From: Engraulis encrasicolus
Taxonomy: Eukaryota; Chordata; Actinopteri; Clupeiformes; Engraulidae
Direction of reading: 5' to 3'
Assembly: GCF_034702125.1 (NCBI RefSeq)
Contig: NC_085858.1
Span: 55,182,624-55,246,623, forward strand
Length of the DNA: 64,000 bases
Under the pieces are notes generated by a model. That model did no database searches. It was given only the letters and a program-made list of their open reading frames with translations, and was not told the DNA's origin. This document shows positions 60,877 through 64,000 of this stretch, in pieces; the stretch's first letter is position 1, and the number at the start of each line of letters is the position of its first letter. Both the position numbers and the translations under genes were made by a program.

Positions 60877-61558
60877 GTCCATTAAATGTGTTGTGCAATA
60901 GCTGAGGTGTTATCATAGTAGGCTACTCAGATAGAAACTTTGTGGGAGTTAACAGGTGCCATGGAGTATAAGCCATTGCACACACCACCTGCATACTGTT
61001 ATGTTTATTATCACACACAACATTTTTATGTCTAGAATATTATAGGCCTAAACAAGGTCTCAAGTGACATGCGGGCTGAGACCTTTCCCCCATGCTTCTG
61101 CATCACTTTGATTCAGTAATACAGGGAATAAAGCCACCAAAGCACACCTATGAGTTGTGATTAATCATCAACAAGGATGTTTGTTTGTTCAGGAATAGCT
61201 AAACTGGAGGCCTACAGTTGGTCCCCATTGTACAACTAGTTCAGCAATTTTTCAGCATTTTTTCCAAATTGGAATGGTGAAAATGTTAGTCTAGGCTACT
61301 TTCCTGTTTTAATGATCGTTTTCATTAAAGTGTTTATGAAACGAAAACAAAGTAAAGGAATTTGACCATTTCCAGGACAGATTCTGAAAGTTCTAAGCCT
61401 TGTGAATAAAATGGGATATTGTCTGGGTGATATTTTGTCCTAAAAGTCATGTTAAAACGTTCCCAAAAAGTGTTTTTTTGGTGACATGCAAATTTTATGC
61501 AAATGATATGCGTGACATAGAAGGGGTGAGTTCACCTCATTCCACCTTGTTCAGATCA
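60877..61558. other. Intergenic, no gene seen
   Basis: Upstream of pglyrp2; AT-rich, no gene recognised. Confidence 0.5.
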
Positions 61559-61940
61559 ATGGCGGCTAGTACCAAAACAAAGCGCAGTGTCAAGCAGTGT
61601 GTTGCTGGAGGGCCGAACGGTGCCAGCTGCAAAAATGGCTACTTGACAGAAGGAATATCTTTGCACAAGTTCCCTTCTGTGAAGAATGATGGAACTGTGG
61701 CCGACAAGGAGAAGGCTAAATCAAGCTAGGGCTCTGTGGATCCAATGCGTGGTTTTGAAGCAAGCTCGTGGTCACTGTTGTGCTCGCACATTTTCGCACC
61801 CCTTGTGCTTCACCACAAATGTGGAGGTCGCGGGCATGGTTGGACTGAAGAGAATGCTATTGCCTCAAGCAGTTCCAACAATTGACATCACCGGCGTGCA
61901 GACTGAAACTGCCCCTGTAACTGCTCGGGCACGAAGACAG
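61559..61940 (+). pseudogene. Decayed THAP-domain exon
   Basis: ATG at 61559 opens a frame (MAASTKTKRSVKQCVAGGPN...) with the THAP-like signature CVAGGPNGASC and GISLHKFP, but it stops at 61727-61729. The shifted frame then carries the second half, ARALWIQCVV and MLLPQAVPTIDI, as in THAP zinc fingers. The segment that should hold the C-x2-H ligands is shortened (PLCFTTNVEV, no His). A good donor CAG|GTGAGT follows at 61940. THAP domains are DNA-binding C2CH fingers found in transcription factors and P-element-like transposons. A frameshift plus lost ligand point to a pseudogene or old transposon exon; a sequencing error could explain only the frameshift. Confidence 0.6.
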
Positions 61941-62242
61941 GTGAGTGCACTGCTTTGCTTTAGGCTACTCGTTTTACCTTGTCCATCTGCTTTGTATGTT
62001 GTTTTCAGGAAAGGGTAATGCACATTACATGCCAAACCGATGCAAATGCGCTCGGAATATGCACTTTTTGTTGATTGCCATTCAACTGGTCAATAAATTG
62101 GTTTTGGGAGGATATCCGCACATCAGTGTGGTGCTCTCAGTCGAGGACAGCCAACTCACAGATTGGGCTACTCAGGGCTTTTTCTGAATGGGGAAATAGG
62201 GGCGCTCCACCCTCATACCTCCGTGGGTGCACCCTCATACTT

Positions 62243-62299
<57 letters not shown>

Positions 62300-63400
62300 A
62301 GCGCCCCTAATAAATTTCTCATTCATGGGGGGGAACACCCCCCTTCACCCCCTGTAACCTGCCATGATGCTCCCTCATGCCAAAAAATCCTAGAAAAAGT
62401 CCTGCTACTGCTTAGCGAATAAACAGAGATGCACATAGCGTAGGCCTACTTTGAAGCGTTGATTGTTTGTTTTTAGTATTGTGGTGCACGTGTGGCTGAC
62501 GTTTGGACACACCTCGTCCTCAGAGTCCGGCTGAGGGACACGCGACGCCTGTGACTTTGAGCACAAAAAATAATAATAATGATAAACGCTAAAAATATGC
62601 TGAGGACTCAGGCTATATAGGGCGTTTTTCCAACAGCCTAATACCTCCGTTTTTTCTCTAGTTGATGATATTTTTGCATGTAGCCTACATGCATTTCAAT
62701 CACACTATATCGCGCAATTGAATCAAAATGCCCCCCATTTGTCAACAAATACACACGCCAGTCATCTGTGGGTCATGGCAAAGCGCCCTTAGCAACCGTA
62801 ACCATAAACAAAACGAACTGTCAGGCTATGTCAACAATCGTCACTTCGCCTGTCAGACATGTCACTTTCTGCAGATGTATCAGTGCCTCTGAAATAGATT
62901 TGTGCTGCTGTTTTTTTTTCTCATGAGGTTGGATGTGTGGTTTTTCGACACACAGAATTTTGGTTCCTTTATAAGATGTGGGTCCATCAAATGTGTGTTG
63001 TTTTCTCAGATCGCCATACTAGCAAACCAGGGACTCTCCTCTATGATGTCACAGCCCAGCTCATTAGTCACACCAAATTTCACAGAATTCACACTTTGAG
63101 TTGCCATTTTCACAAGTTCCTCCAGGATGATTGGGTTCAAAGTCTCATCGATGCTATCAGAAAAAACAAGGCTTTAATGGGAATGACCGTTTGTTTTCGT
63201 TTCATAAACCCTTTAACATTTATGCCCAACATGAAAAATTCTGGTGAATTAATCAGATCTAGTCAATTTAATGTAACATGAAATTATTGGTGGAGCTACC
63301 AAGAAGACTAGTTTCTTTCATTGATTTGTGCACAACTAGCTACTGAAGGCTGTTTGAAATTAATGTTAATAATATCAATGAAAGTAGGTAGGCCTACGCT
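61941..63400. other. Intergenic, no gene seen
   Basis: Includes (TA)n at 62248-62298 flanked by G/C-run sequence ('ggggcgctccaccctcatac' and 'gagcgcccctaataaatttc'), whose inverted 'ggggcgctc'/'gagcgcccc' pair suggests a decayed palindromic element. No gene supported. Confidence 0.5.
62248..62298. repeat. (TA)n microsatellite
   Basis: About 25 units, at the centre of an inverted pair of 'ggggcgctc' motifs. Confidence 0.95.
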
Positions 63401-63490
63401 ACACGGACTTTTATCTTAACGGCGGGTATTCCACTTTTACTCCAACGGAAGTCGTATGGGAAGTGACAGTCGGGGAACCAGGAAGCTTTA
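63401..63490 (+). promoter_or_regulatory. trappc5: Probable trappc5 promoter and noncoding first exon end
   Basis: A strong donor TTTA|GTAAGT follows 63490, upstream of the acceptor that precedes the coding start. This fits a 5' UTR exon ending at 63490; its start is not defined. Confidence 0.45.
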
Positions 63491-63921
63491 GTAAGTACAA
63501 GCTGTCAATTTTGTTATTGTAAGTGTAACGCGATATTGTTGTTTTTGCTGAAGAATGTGCAACATTCAGAGGTCCTCCGAAGACAGTGACTGTCAAGTGA
63601 AGATATGCCGACTTCTAATTGGCTGATAGCCCAATTTCTCCTTGTTTTATCCATTTGTGTGACTAGGCTACAATGACTACGGCCACAGCTAGCTAACTAG
63701 CAAGGCCAGATAACGCAATTTGTTTTGATTTAGTGTCGAGGGAACAGTCGGATTGTATAATTTTATTGAGCTCTACCACCAGTATTTCTTTGTCTAGCTA
63801 TGATAAAGAATACGCATTGACTTACTTTTGTATGCATTGCTTGTGGTCTACGTCATCGCCATAGTCTACTAATAGCGTCGTGTTAATGTATGTGTTTCTG
63901 AATGTTTCTGCTTTATAGAAG

Positions 63922-64000
63922 ATGGATACCCGATTCACTAAGGGGAAGTCTGCTATTCTCGAGCGCTCTCTGACCCGTCCAAAGACGGAGGTCAGTTTGA
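63922..64000 (+). CDS. trappc5: trappc5, TRAPP complex subunit 5 (start, partial)
   Basis: ATG at 63922 follows acceptor 'ctttatag|AAG'. The 26 visible codons begin MDTRFTKGKSAILERSLTRP and continue KTEVSL, matching the N-terminus of TRAPPC5 (yeast Trs31), a BET3-family core subunit of TRAPP complexes that act as Rab exchange factors and tethers in ER-Golgi traffic. The gene runs off the right edge. It is transcribed away from pglyrp2. Confidence 0.9.
   Translation, partial: MDTRFTKGKSAILERSLTRPKTEVSL

Overview
This window is vertebrate nuclear DNA, most probably from a ray-finned (teleost) fish. The evidence is spliced genes with GT-AG introns, very dense dinucleotide microsatellites, tRNA-derived SINEs, several hAT-type MITEs with intact 8-bp target duplications, an L2-like LINE fragment and a recent LTR retrotransposon. 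There are no bacterial operons, CRISPR arrays or true tRNA/rRNA genes. Species cannot be settled from the sequence alone.

Layout. (1) About 1-28 kb: I find no host gene. The region holds repeats and mobile elements, notably a compact non-autonomous LTR element (4546-8006) whose two ~1.34-kb LTRs flank only ~0.8 kb of internal DNA, five hAT-type MITEs, a fold-back element, a broken LINE and long (CA)n arrays. (2) About 28-53 kb, minus strand: one gene, wiz (widely interspaced zinc finger protein). I reconstructed 17 coding exons joining in frame to 7311 nt (2436 aa plus stop), with eleven C2H2 fingers. Nearly every internal junction is phase 1, so exons can be skipped or duplicated without frame loss. 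A candidate internal first exon at 43637-43730 would give a 1350-aa short form. (3) About 54.7-60.8 kb, minus strand: pglyrp2, a secreted peptidoglycan-recognition N-acetylmuramoyl-L-alanine amidase, five coding exons, 478 aa, with the zinc and catalytic residues kept. (4) 61.5-61.9 kb: a decayed THAP-domain exon on the plus strand. (5) From 63.4 kb, plus strand: the start of trappc5 (TRAPP subunit), which runs off the window.

Function and synteny. WIZ is a nuclear adaptor linking GLP/G9a H3K9 methyltransferases to CtBP corepressor. PGLYRP2 is a secreted innate-immune enzyme. TRAPPC5 is a vesicle-tethering factor. They do not form a pathway; adjacency reflects ancient synteny (from general knowledge, WIZ and PGLYRP2 are also neighbours on human chromosome 19p13, with RASAL3 between them; I see no rasal3 here).

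No new molecular system was found. The most interesting features are the wiz splice sites sitting in or next to microsatellites, the 129/130-bp identity between zinc-finger segments of two wiz exons, the probable internal wiz promoter, and the tiny gag-knuckle-only LTR element. All exon limits are read from splice consensus and phase, not from transcripts.
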